DNA of 64,000 nucleotides from Teichococcus oryzae. Lineage in GTDB: Bacteria > Pseudomonadota > Alphaproteobacteria > Acetobacterales > Acetobacteraceae. The notes under the pieces are model-generated. The model was not told the DNA's origin. It made no database searches and saw only the letters and a list, made by a program, of their open reading frames with translations. The translations under genes were made by a program, and so were the position numbers. The DNA is taken from contig NZ_VUKA01000002.1 in assembly GCF_008386565.1 (NCBI RefSeq), positions 1 to 64,000 on the forward strand, given 5' to 3'. Shown here one piece after another: positions 36,021 to 45,124 of this stretch (position 1 is its first letter; each line of letters opens with the position of its first letter).

Positions 36021-37214
36021 ATGGAAACAACTCTGGCCGAGCCGCGCGCCATCCGGCGGATGGTGGCGGTGTTCGGATTGTCCGGCTTCGCGGGGGCTCT
36101 GGCAGGCCGCGCGCTGGACCCCTTGATGGGGGAACTCGCCACCGAGTTCCTCGCTCCGCATGAACAGGTGGCGCTGCTGTCCAGCGCCTTCGCCCTGCCA
36201 TACGCGCTGGTGCAGCCGGTGCTGGGGCCGCTCGGCGACGCTTTCGGCAAGCGGCGGGTGGTGGCGCTGTGCATCGGGCTGCTGGCGCTGATGCTGGCGG
36301 CCTGCGCCATGGCACCCAGCCTGGACGGGCTGTTCGCCGCGCGGGTTGCCGCAGGCCTCGCGGCGGGCGGCATCTTCCCGCTGGTGCTGGCGCTGTTCGG
36401 CGACACGGTGCCGCTGGAGCAGCGGCAGGTGGCGATCAGCCGCTTCCTGGCCTACGCCATCCTGGGTCAGCTGGCCGGCGGCGCGGTGTCGGGCGCGGTG
36501 GCGCCGTTCATCGGCTGGCGCGGCGTGATGTGGATCTGCACGGTTGCCGCCGCCCTGTCCTGCCTCGTGCTGGTGCTGGATGCGCGCGGCAGGCCATCCA
36601 CTGCGGCCCCGACACGCCCGTCGCTGGCCGAGGTGATGCGCCGCTACGGCGCCATCCTGCGCCATCCCGCCGCCAAGCGGCTTTATGGCGGCGTGTTCCT
36701 GGAAGGGATGTTCGTGTTCGGCCCCTTCCCCTTCCTGGCGGCGCTGCTGGGCGCGGATGGGCATGGCACGTTGCGGGCGGGGCTGGCGGTGGCCGGGTTC
36801 GGGGTGGGCGGCTTCGGCTACACCCTGCTGGCGCCGCTGCTGCTGCGGCGGCTGGGCCAGGCCCGGATGATGCGGCTGGCCGGGCTGCTGGTGGCGGGCG
36901 GCATGGCGGTGCTGGGCTTCACGCCGCCGAACATCGCCACCGCCGGCGGGGTGCTGATCGGCCTTGGCTTCTTCATGCTGCACAACTCCATCCAGGTGCG
37001 GGTGACGGAGGTGGCGCCGCTGGCGCGCGGCTCCGCGGTGGCGCTGCACGCCTTCTGCTATTTCCTGGGCCAGGCCGCGGGCCCGGCGCTGTTCGGCGCC
37101 GCCATGCCGCTGCTGGGCTCCGGCGTGGCGCTTATCCTGGGCGGGATCGCGGTGTTCGCCATCAGCGTGTGGCTCAGCCATCCCCGGACCGGAAGTTCGC
37201 AGCCACGCGGCTGA
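36021..37214 (+). CDS. MFS transporter
   Basis: The 397-aa carrier has about 12 predicted helices. Between helices 2 and 3 it carries the MFS motif in LGPLGDAFGKRRVVALC (GxLxDxxGRR-like). Helix 4 (LFAARVAAGLAAGGIFPLVLAL) follows, then a central loop (ARGRPSTAAPTRPSLAEVMRR), and the C-terminal half ends near residue 390. ATG 36021 is preferred over in-frame upstream codons since it starts directly before the first helix. No linked regulator or drug determinant; could be a drug or organic-anion effluxer. Inner membrane. Confidence 0.88.
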   Translation: METTLAEPRAIRRMVAVFGLSGFAGALAGRALDPLMGELATEFLAPHEQVALLSSAFALPYALVQPVLGPLGDAFGKRRVVALCIGLLALMLAACAMAPSLDGLFAARVAAGLAAGGIFPLVLALFGDTVPLEQRQVAISRFLAYAILGQLAGGAVSGAVAPFIGWRGVMWICTVAAALSCLVLVLDARGRPSTAAPTRPSLAEVMRRYGAILRHPAAKRLYGGVFLEGMFVFGPFPFLAALLGADGHGTLRAGLAVAGFGVGGFGYTLLAPLLLRRLGQARMMRLAGLLVAGGMAVLGFTPPNIATAGGVLIGLGFFMLHNSIQVRVTEVAPLARGSAVALHAFCYFLGQAAGPALFGAAMPLLGSGVALILGGIAVFAISVWLSHPRTGSSQPRG

Positions 37215-37317
37215 AGCTGACCGGCGTGGCCCGCAGGCACCGCCGGTCAGGGGAAGCGGCCGGACCAGGCTTGCCAGCGGCAATGGCGGCGGCGGCCCAA
37301 ACCTCCGCCGCGCCCGG

Positions 37318-37515
37318 TCAGAAATCGCTGACGCGTCCCTTGCGTTCCCAATCCCCGTAGCGGGTGGGTTCCGGCCCGGTCGGCCCGTCCACTTCCCTGG
37401 GCATGGGCCGGGGCGGCTTCGGGACGGGAGATGGGGTGTCTGACGCAGCCGTGTTGGGGCTGTCGGGAACGGCCGGGTTCGCGGCCTCTTGTTCGGGGCT
37501 TGCCATGCGCTTCAT
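37318..37515 (-). CDS. DUF1674 protein, succinate dehydrogenase assembly factor 4-like (65 aa)
   Basis: The small protein ends with the family-defining C-terminus [20 protein letters not shown] followed by GRVSDF; the N-terminal 40 residues are disordered and Pro-rich ([13 protein letters not shown]). This is the DUF1674/SDHAF4 motif, which in eukaryotes binds flavinated SdhA and protects it during complex II assembly. A bacterial role in SdhA maturation is inferred. ATG 37515 or 37506 can start it. Divergent from htpX with 33 bp between starts; no sdh genes are in the window. Confidence 0.88.
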   Translation of the reverse strand: MKRMASPEQEAANPAVPDSPNTAASDTPSPVPKPPRPMPREVDGPTGPEPTRYGDWERKGRVSDF

Positions 37516-37548
37516 TTGGGAGCGGACCCGTGCGGAGGAAAAGGGGCA

Positions 37549-38505
37549 ATGAGCGGTTATCTGAAGACGACCCTGTTGCTGGCCGCGATGACGGCCCTGT
37601 TCGTGGCGGTGGGCGGCGCCATTGGCGGCCGCACCGGCATGGGCGTCGCCTTTATGGTCGCCTGCGCGACCAACCTGTTCGCCTGGTGGAACAGCGACCG
37701 CATGGTGCTGCGGATGCACAACGCCCAGCCGGTCGGCCCGCAGGACGCGCCGGAGCTTTACCACATGACGGCGCGGCTGGCGGCGAATGCCGGCCTGCCG
37801 ATGCCGGCGCTCTACCTCATCCATGAGGACCAGCCCAACGCCTTCGCCACCGGCCGCAACCCGCAGAACGCGGCCGTGGCGGTGAACACCGGCCTGCTGC
37901 AGCGCATGCCGCCCGAGGAGGTGGAAGGCGTCATCGCCCATGAGCTGGCCCATATCCGCAACCGCGACACGCTGATCATGACGGTGACGGCCTGTCTGGC
38001 CGGTGCCATCGGCATGCTGGCGCAGTTCGGCTTCCTGTTCGGCGGCATGCGCGGGCGGGAGGAGCGCGGCCTCGGCCCCATCGGCACGCTGCTGCTGATG
38101 CTGCTGGCCCCGCTGGCGGCGGCAGTGGTGCAGATGGCGATCAGCCGTTCCCGCGAATACGAGGCCGACCGCGCCGGCGCGGAGATCAGCGGCAACCCCC
38201 AGGGCCTGGCGCATGCGCTGATGCGGCTGGAGCAGGGCCGCCACGCCTTCCTCAACCACGCCGCCGAGGCCAATCCCGCCACGGCACACATGTTCATCAT
38301 CAACCCGCTGTCCGGGCAAAGGATGGACAACCTGTTCTCCACCCATCCCAGCACGGAAAACCGCGTCGCGGCGCTGATGCAGCTGGCGCAGCAGATGGGC
38401 CCCGTGGCTGGCCCTGCCCAAAGCGCCGCGCCGGGTGGCTTCGGCCGGCCCTCCTCCCCCTGGGGCGCGGCGGCGCCGAGGCGCCAGCGCGGCCCCTGGG
38501 GCTGA
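37549..38505 (+). CDS. htpX: Protease HtpX homologue (M48 zinc metalloprotease)
   Basis: Inner-membrane quality-control protease. The 318-aa protein has two N-terminal helices ([20 protein letters not shown] and [17 protein letters not shown]) and the zinc site HELAH in [15 protein letters not shown]. Two further helices follow, and the third ligand Glu is in [14 protein letters not shown]. The conserved [19 protein letters not shown] precedes the active site. ATG 37549 has a strong GGAGGAAAAGGGG leader. Gln/Pro/Gly-rich tail. Family members are often heat- or envelope-stress induced. Confidence 0.95.
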   Translation: MSGYLKTTLLLAAMTALFVAVGGAIGGRTGMGVAFMVACATNLFAWWNSDRMVLRMHNAQPVGPQDAPELYHMTARLAANAGLPMPALYLIHEDQPNAFATGRNPQNAAVAVNTGLLQRMPPEEVEGVIAHELAHIRNRDTLIMTVTACLAGAIGMLAQFGFLFGGMRGREERGLGPIGTLLLMLLAPLAAAVVQMAISRSREYEADRAGAEISGNPQGLAHALMRLEQGRHAFLNHAAEANPATAHMFIINPLSGQRMDNLFSTHPSTENRVAALMQLAQQMGPVAGPAQSAAPGGFGRPSSPWGAAAPRRQRGPWG

Positions 38506-38511
38506 AGCCCC

Positions 38512-38850
38512 TCAGCGCGCCAGGCGGAGCGAGCCGTCCGGGGCGTGTTCCAGCACCACGCCTCCGCCATTATAGGCGCCATCCCCGACGCCGGATTGTC
38601 GCGGCAGCTGGAGGTTGGAGAACGGGTTGTCGGGCGCCCGCATCGGCGTGCCCGGCACCGGCGCGGGCGCGCCGGGCGGCGGCATGGTGCCACGCGCCAC
38701 GGGGGGCGAGATGGGCTGCATGGGCGGCTGGGCCATGCTGGGGGCGGCGGGCGCCATGCGGTCCATGGGCTGGGCCAGCGCCACTGGCGCCGTGCCGAGC
38801 GTGAGGCCGGTGCCCAGCAGGGCGGCGGCCAGCAATCCGGAACGGGACAT
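38512..38850 (-). CDS. Exported Pro-rich small protein (112 aa)
   Basis: ATG 38850 has AAGGGGAG 9 nt upstream and gives a signal peptide (MSRSGLLAAALLGTGLTLG ... VALAQ). The mature chain is rich in Pro, Met and Ala (MAPAAPSMAQPPMQPISPP) and ends with GDGAYNGGGVVLEHAPDGSL. No catalytic motif or known domain; probably periplasmic and largely disordered. Convergent with htpX with a 6-bp gap, and 89 bp beyond the argG start-to-stop unit on the same strand. Function unknown. Confidence 0.75.
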   Translation of the reverse strand: MSRSGLLAAALLGTGLTLGTAPVALAQPMDRMAPAAPSMAQPPMQPISPPVARGTMPPPGAPAPVPGTPMRAPDNPFSNLQLPRQSGVGDGAYNGGGVVLEHAPDGSLRLAR

Positions 38851-38939
38851 TCGAACGGCTCTCCCCTTGTTGTGCCGGTTTCCGGCAAACGTGGCTCGGG
38901 AGAGCCGGTTTCGGGGCGGCATCGCCGCCCCGCCGGGGG

Positions 38940-40175
<1,236 letters not shown>

Positions 40176-40248
40176 AGCGCGGGCCCCTTTTTCCGAACGA
40201 GCGAATTGCGGGGGTTTGCCGCAGCGGCGCGGCGCCGGCAAGCCAGCG

Positions 40249-40815
40249 TCATGCCCAGCCGAGCCGGACGGAGCGCGGGATTGAGCGCCGCCCGGCGGCA
40301 TCCCGCAGCAGGCGGGCCAGGGCGCGCAGCGTTTCGCGGGCCGGGCGCGGGCCGAGCGGCCAGGCGTGCAGGGTTTCGGACAAAAGCGGATCGGGCAGCA
40401 GCCAGGGCGGTGCGTCCAGCGCGGAGCGCAGGCCGAGGCGGCGGATGAGCATGAGGAGCGGCAGGCCACCGAGGCGCGCGGCACGGCGGGCGGCGCGGCA
40501 GATGCCGTATTCGATGGCGCGCAGCGGGTGGCCGGGCGCCGCGGCGGCGAGGGTTTTCAGCAGGCGGTGCCAGAAGCCGGCATGGGTGAGGCGGCGGAAG
40601 AAGCGGGCCACGGTGTCCGGGCGGCCATGCTGCGGCGCGAGGTCCTTCCACGCGGCGCCGCGGGCGTGGGCGAGATGGAAGATGGCATCGAGCCGGGCGC
40701 GGAGGTTCGGCATGCGGCGGCCCTGGGGGGCGAGGAGCGGGAGGTGGGGGCGGAGGGCGGCCCAGGCGGCGTCGGAAAGCGGGGTCCAGGGGGTTGGGCT
40801 GGTGAGGCGGGACAT
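40249..40815 (-). CDS. Orphan protein with an IS5-type (DUF4096-like) transposase N-terminal domain
   Basis: The first ~90 residues match the N-terminal DNA-binding domain of IS5-group transposases: [19 protein letters not shown], then [20 protein letters not shown] and [17 protein letters not shown]. The DDE catalytic domain is missing: the remaining ~95 residues are Arg/Leu/Pro-rich helices with no acidic triad. From ATG 40815 (GGAG 10 nt upstream) it is 188 aa. It is transcribed away from the AT-rich HEPN gene and towards argG. It may be a domesticated or remnant transposase; no terminal inverted repeats were found around it. Confidence 0.7.
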   Translation of the reverse strand: MSRLTSPTPWTPLSDAAWAALRPHLPLLAPQGRRMPNLRARLDAIFHLAHARGAAWKDLAPQHGRPDTVARFFRRLTHAGFWHRLLKTLAAAAPGHPLRAIEYGICRAARRAARLGGLPLLMLIRRLGLRSALDAPPWLLPDPLLSETLHAWPLGPRPARETLRALARLLRDAAGRRSIPRSVRLGWA

Positions 40816-40982
40816 GGACGGCCACTCCGGGGTGGGAAGGGGCAGAGGATAATAGGAATTTGGTCCTTTTGTCAAGTATCGCTTGCTCGCTTGCGCACTC
40901 GCGATTGCAGGAGAGTTTAGATAGGTGTTAAAAAGAATTATTTTGAGCGTGACTATAGGACAGATTTCCATGGAGAATTTTA

Positions 40983-42406
40983 ATGAGTGAACAGAAGCAT
41001 CTTTTTGTTAAATTTGAGATTGAAGAAGATACGTCCTTGATGAAGTCTCTTTTCATTTCTGAAGATCGCAAGACAGCTGAGGCCTGGACAGGGGAGTCCG
41101 AATTAAGAAATAAATCTGACGTAGATGCAAAAAAATCGAAGAAAATGCTTTTAAAGCTATTGCTGATTCATTCAGTAAAACCATGAATGTCTATTCAACA
41201 TCGATCCCATTCATGATGCAAACTTTGCCAGCGATGCGAAGGGTAATGGATGATCGAGAAATTAGGCATTTTGTAAAGAAAAACGGAATTTTACTGCAAG
41301 AAAATAAATTTGAATTTTATCAACTAGATATATACCACGCAAGATCTCTACTAAAAAGAATGGAAGATTCAGCTGCAGGGTATAACGGAATACGTGATCT
41401 TCCTAAATTTTCTATAATGGGCCTTATTGGCTCATACGATCTATTTCTGTCAGATCTTATCAAAGTAATATTTATTACTAAACCAGAGATACTTTCGGGA
41501 TCTGATAAAAACATATCTTTTAAGGATTTGATAGAGACTGGTTCTATTGAGGCCGTGCGAAATAAAATTATCGAAAAAGAGGTCGAGTCTGTCATTAGAT
41601 CGAGTCATGCAGAACAAATCGAATGGCTCGAGGCAAAGCTCAAAATAACACTCAGAAAAGATCTAGAAATTTGGCCGGATTTCATAGAACTTTGCGAGAG
41701 ACGGAATCTGTTGACTCACACTGGAGGGACTATTTCATCCCAATACCTGAAAGTTTGCAAAGATCACGGCCACAACACAAAAGGAATAAAAGTTGGCTCC
41801 GTCCTCTCGGTAACGCCCGATTACTATAAAAATTCTGTCGAAATTATACAAGAGCTTGGAATTAAACTTATCCACGTAATTTGGCGAAAGCTTTCTCCTC
41901 AAGACCTCAACATTGCTGATCGAGAGCTGGACGACTTCTGCTATCGAATGATAGTGGGAAGAAAATACAAACAAGCAGAGAAATTACTACATTTCGGTTT
42001 AAAAACGTTCAAACGTCATGGATCAGATGCAACAAGAAAGCAAATGGTTATTAATTATGCCAATACGGTTAAACTGGGTGGCAATAAGGAAAAAGCCATT
42101 GAAGCTCTAGATGAAGAGGATTGGAGTGCATCCACAGAAAATTATAGGATTTGTGTTGCAGCGATCAAAGACGATCTCCCGGCGGTTACTGGCATGATGA
42201 AATCGGCCGTTAATTCCGGCCGTATCCGTGTAAGCAACTTTAGAGAATGGCCCGTCTTCGATTCGATACGGTCAGATCCTATGTTTGTCGAAGCGTTTGA
42301 AGCGGAATTTGGGGAACCTCTACTTCTAGACCAGGAGAGTTCGAGTTTACGCAACCTACCGTCGCATGACGGCGAAGCGCAGACTGACTTGGCAGATACA
42401 GAATAA
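40983..42406 (+). CDS. HEPN-TPR protein, reading frame split at an A7 tract (-1 frameshift or disruption)
   Basis: Frame 1 runs from ATG 40983 (GGAGA 6 nt upstream) to a TGA at 41184-41186. The second frame continues to 42406. Shifting -1 at 41129-41135 joins them into one 474-aa protein through AKKIEENAFKAIADSFSKTM; the internal ATG 41183 has no ribosome site. The central region has the HEPN ribonuclease-type motif Rx4H in CERRNLLTHTGG (R241, H246 of the joined protein), then SSQYLKVC, as in RiboL-PSP-like HEPN proteins. The C-terminal ~150 residues look like TPR repeats (NYANTVKLGGNKEKAIEALD and a final FREWPVFDSIRSDPMFVEAF). Strongly AT-rich against its surroundings, indicating horizontal transfer; a defence or toxin role is inference. 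Confidence 0.7.
41129..41135 (+). other. Slippery heptamer A_AAA_AAA in -1 frameshift phase
   Basis: The seven A residues read GC-A_AAA_AAA-TCG in the upstream frame, exactly the X_XXY_YYZ arrangement used for -1 ribosomal frameshifting. A -1 slip re-reads the last A and enters the long downstream frame. I see no Shine-Dalgarno-like stimulator 10-14 nt upstream and no strong downstream hairpin. A homopolymer length change (one missing A) would give the same picture. Confidence 0.65.
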
Positions 42407-42433
42407 ATTTGTTCGCAGCGCTTTAATGCAGGT

Positions 42434-42454
42434 CCAGGAGGCTCAGCCTCCTGG
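42434..42454. terminator. Hairpin with the GGAGGCTCAGCCTCC core, overlapping the nfeD stop
   Basis: CCAGGAGGC pairs with GCCTCCTGG around TCA, a 9-bp perfect stem between the convergent HEPN-TPR and NfeD genes. It shares the 15-base core found after kpsD at about 25505. No T tract follows. Confidence 0.6.
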
Positions 42455-42892
42455 CGGATGGGGGTCCCGGGGGAAGGCAGCGCCTTCACCCGAAGCGACC
42501 GGCCGCACCAGCAGCGTCATTCCCTCCACCGCCACCACCTCAACCACCGCCCCCGCCTCCCCCGCCCCACGCGCGGGCCAATCGGAATCGCCGACGCGGA
42601 CGCGGCCATTCCCCAGCAAAACGCCGGTCCGGCCGATGAGGCCGGCGCCGGGGGTGTTCAGCGCGCCGCGTGGCCGGGTCGGGCGGAAGGCGCGCAGGCC
42701 GAGGGCCACGCCCGCCGCCAGCAGGGCGATGAAGACCAGGGCGGTCGGGATGAAGCCCATGGGCAGGAGGGCGAGGACCAGCCCGGTGCCGAGCGCTGCC
42801 GCGCCAATCCAGACCAGGAAGGCGCCGGGCAGCAGCAGTTCCGCCGCCATCAGCAGCAGGCCGGCGGCCAGCCAAAGGGACCAGGCGGGCAT
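42443..42892 (-). CDS. NfeD-family membrane protein
   Basis: The 149-aa protein has three N-terminal helices (WLAAGLLLMAAELLL, IGAAALGTGLVLALLP, ALVFIALLAAGVALGL) and a C-terminal OB-fold-like domain. The OB domain runs LIGRTGVLLGNGRVRVGDSDWPARG and then VVEVVAVEGMTLLVRPV. It is 13 bp downstream of the SPFH protein gene on the same strand; NfeD-stomatin pairs are conserved partners in membrane microdomain organisation. Its stop lies within a hairpin. The short NfeD1b class lacks the protease domain, as here. Confidence 0.9.
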   Translation of the reverse strand: MPAWSLWLAAGLLLMAAELLLPGAFLVWIGAAALGTGLVLALLPMGFIPTALVFIALLAAGVALGLRAFRPTRPRGALNTPGAGLIGRTGVLLGNGRVRVGDSDWPARGAGEAGAVVEVVAVEGMTLLVRPVASGEGAAFPRDPHPPGG

Positions 42893-42905
42893 CAGCGCCG
42901 GGCCA

Positions 42906-43913
42906 TCAGGTTTCGGGCACGCTGCGGGCGGGGCCGGGCGGCGCGGGCGGGCGGGGGCGGCCAGTGGGGGTGGCGCCGGGGGTGGTGGCGTCGGGGCGGG
43001 TGGCGTCGCGGAACAGTTCCATGGCGCCGGTGATGCCGCCGGCGATGGCAGCGGCCTCCACCGGCACCACCACCAGCTTGGAGGAGGGGTTGCCGGCGAG
43101 CTGGCCGAAGGCGCCGATGTAGCGGTCTGCGATGAAGTAGTTCAGCGCCGTGGCGCCGCCGCCCTGCGCGGCCTCGGAGACGACGCGGGTGGCGGCGGCC
43201 TCGGCCTCGGCCAGGCGCTCGCGCGCTTCGGCGTCGCGGCGGGCGGCTTCGAGGCGGCCTTCGGCCTGGAGGACCTGGGCGGCCTTGTCCCCTTCGGCGC
43301 GGGCGATGGCCGCTTCCCGGTCGCCCTGGGCGCGCATGACCACGGCGCGGCGTTCGCGCTCGGCCATCATCTGGGTGTTCATGGCGGCGACGAGGTTGGC
43401 GGGCGGCTCGATCTTGCGGATCTCCACGCGGGTGACCTTGACGCCCCAGGGGTCGGTGGCGCCGTCCAGCACCGAGAGCAGGTGGGAGTTGATCTTGTCG
43501 CGGGAGGACAGGGCCTGGTCGAGGTCCATCTCGCCGATGATGGCGCGGATGTTGGTCATGGCCAGGGCCGAAAGGGCCTGGGTCAGGTTCTGCACCTGGT
43601 AGGCGGATTTCTCGGGGTCCATGACGCGGTAATAAACGACGCCATCGACCGAGACATTGGCGTTGTCGCGGGTGATGACGGCCTGCTCCGGGATGTCGAG
43701 GACGATTTCCTGGACGTTCACCCGCCGGCCGATGCGGTCGATGAAGGGGATAAGGAGGTTGAGGCCGGGCTGGAGGGTGCGGATGTAGGCGCCGAAGCGC
43801 TCGACGGTCCAGTTCTCGCCCTGGGGGACGGTGCGGATGCCCTTGAAGGCGGTGAGCAGCGCGAGGCCCAGCAGGATCAGGGCGAGGATCAGGCCGGCGG
43901 GCAGTTGGTCCAT
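42906..43913 (-). CDS. SPFH/band 7 (stomatin, QmcA-like) membrane protein
   Basis: One N-terminal helix (GLILALILLGLALLTAF) is followed by the band 7 domain (GIRTVPQGENWTVERFG, LNLLIPFIDRIGRRVNVQE, ITRDNANVSVDGVVYYRV). An Ala/Glu/Arg-rich coiled coil (about residues 200-260) and a Pro/Thr tail come after. ATG 43913 has AAGGAAAAGGAAA upstream; the TTG at 43940 is rejected. 335 aa, with the stomatin-specific WGVKVTRVEIRKIEPP. It multimerises on the inner membrane and should pair with the downstream NfeD. The C-terminal Pro-rich extension is longer than in E. coli QmcA. Confidence 0.93.
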   Translation of the reverse strand: MDQLPAGLILALILLGLALLTAFKGIRTVPQGENWTVERFGAYIRTLQPGLNLLIPFIDRIGRRVNVQEIVLDIPEQAVITRDNANVSVDGVVYYRVMDPEKSAYQVQNLTQALSALAMTNIRAIIGEMDLDQALSSRDKINSHLLSVLDGATDPWGVKVTRVEIRKIEPPANLVAAMNTQMMAERERRAVVMRAQGDREAAIARAEGDKAAQVLQAEGRLEAARRDAEARERLAEAEAAATRVVSEAAQGGGATALNYFIADRYIGAFGQLAGNPSSKLVVVPVEAAAIAGGITGAMELFRDATRPDATTPGATPTGRPRPPAPPGPARSVPET

Positions 43914-44057
43914 GGCGCGGGGCGTTTCCTTTTCCTTCAAGGTGCCGCGCGGCGAATCGGGCCGCGTGGCGGGCTTGGGGGGATTGTGCCGCGCGCGGGA
44001 TGGCTGGGGCGCGGGAAATCCGTGCTGGCGTCCCCGCCCCGGGAGCGCCGGGCATGA

Positions 44058-44092
44058 AAAAGGCCGGGCGCCTCGCGGCGGCCCGGCCTTTT
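44058..44092. terminator. Bidirectional intrinsic terminator
   Basis: AAAAGGCCGGGC (44058-44069) pairs perfectly with GCCCGGCCTTTT (44081-44092) around an 11-nt loop. On the minus strand the T run ends the response-regulator transcript, whose stop is at 44112. Confidence 0.85.
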
Positions 44093-44111
44093 CGGTGGTG
44101 GGGTGCCCTGG

Positions 44112-44831
44112 TCAGGCGGCGACGGCGCGCCCGGCTTGGGGGTCGAGGCGGTAGCCCCCGCCCTCGGTCAGCAGCAGGGCGGCGTTGGCCGGATCGGGCT
44201 CGATCTTCTGGCGCAGGCGGTAGATGTGGGTTTCCAGCGTGTGCGTGGTGACGGCGGCGTTGTAGCCCCACACCTCGTTCAGCAGGATCTGCCGCGCCAC
44301 CGGGCGGCCGCCGGCGCGGTAAAGGAACTTCAGGATCGCCGCTTCCTTTTCGGTCAGGCGGATCTTGCGGTTCTTCACCGGCTCCAGCAGCAGCTTGGCG
44401 GAGGGGCGGAAGGTGTAGGGCCCGATCACGAACACCGCGTCCTCGGAATTGTCGAAGACGCGCAGCTGGGCGCGCAGGCGGGCCAGCAGCTCGGCGATGC
44501 GGAAGGGCTTGGCGATGTAGTCATTGGCGCCGGCGTCGAGGCCGCGCACCACGTCCTGCTCGCCATCGGCGCCGGTCAGCATGATGATGGGGATCTTGAC
44601 GCCTTCCTGACGCAGCTTGGCGCACAGCTCGCGGCCATCGCCATCGGGCAGGCCGATGTCGAGCAGCACGGCGTCGCAGCGGCTGTCGCCAGCCAGGAGC
44701 TGGCCGGCGGCGTCGGAGGCTGTGGCGGCTTCAACCGGGGCGAACTCGCCATCCATTGCCAATTGTTCGGACAAGGTGACGCGCAGGGCGTCATCATCAT
44801 CCACGATCAGGATTGGCCGAGGGCCAGTCAT
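44112..44831 (-). CDS. OmpR/PhoB-family response regulator
   Basis: A 239-aa two-domain regulator. The receiver (residues 5-120) has the acidic pocket VDDDD, phospho-acceptor D58 in VLLDIGLPDGDG, the Thr in IMLTGADG and the Lys in YIAKPFRI. The winged-helix effector (about 130-232) has RLTEKEAAILKFLYRA, LLNEVWGYNAAVTTHTLETH and IYRLRQKIE. No kinase gene is next to it, so it is an orphan here. It is divergent from ribA across a 293-bp gap in which I find no certain promoter. Target genes unknown. Confidence 0.92.
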   Translation of the reverse strand: MTGPRPILIVDDDDALRVTLSEQLAMDGEFAPVEAATASDAAGQLLAGDSRCDAVLLDIGLPDGDGRELCAKLRQEGVKIPIIMLTGADGEQDVVRGLDAGANDYIAKPFRIAELLARLRAQLRVFDNSEDAVFVIGPYTFRPSAKLLLEPVKNRKIRLTEKEAAILKFLYRAGGRPVARQILLNEVWGYNAAVTTHTLETHIYRLRQKIEPDPANAALLLTEGGGYRLDPQAGRAVAA

Positions 44832-45124
44832 GCGCTCTCCGTAACATCACGGTGGAAAGACAAGGCCAGCACCTCCCGGAAGCAGCCAGTCGGCCGGACG
44901 GCCACCAAGCCATATCGTGGCGGTAACGCAGCCGTGTGGCAAGACAAACTTGCCTTCCACCACGCAGCGGAATCATTTTCCGTCCATGCCCATGGGGATG
45001 GCAATGGCGGAGACGGAACCACATTCAACACTCGTTTCGTTGAAAGCGAAAGCCCCAGGCTCACAAACTTGGCATCCGAATGGCGGGGGGCCACAATCAC
45101 CCAGGATGCACGGAAAGCGATGGT

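Noticed and set aside
40249-40815. A complete IS5-family insertion sequence
   Set aside because: Only the N-terminal domain is present; no DDE domain, terminal inverted repeats or target duplication were seen.
41183-42406. The 407-codon ORF as an independent gene starting at ATG 41183
   Set aside because: No Shine-Dalgarno precedes it, and the same frame is open and protein-like back to the A7 tract where it joins the upstream ORF.
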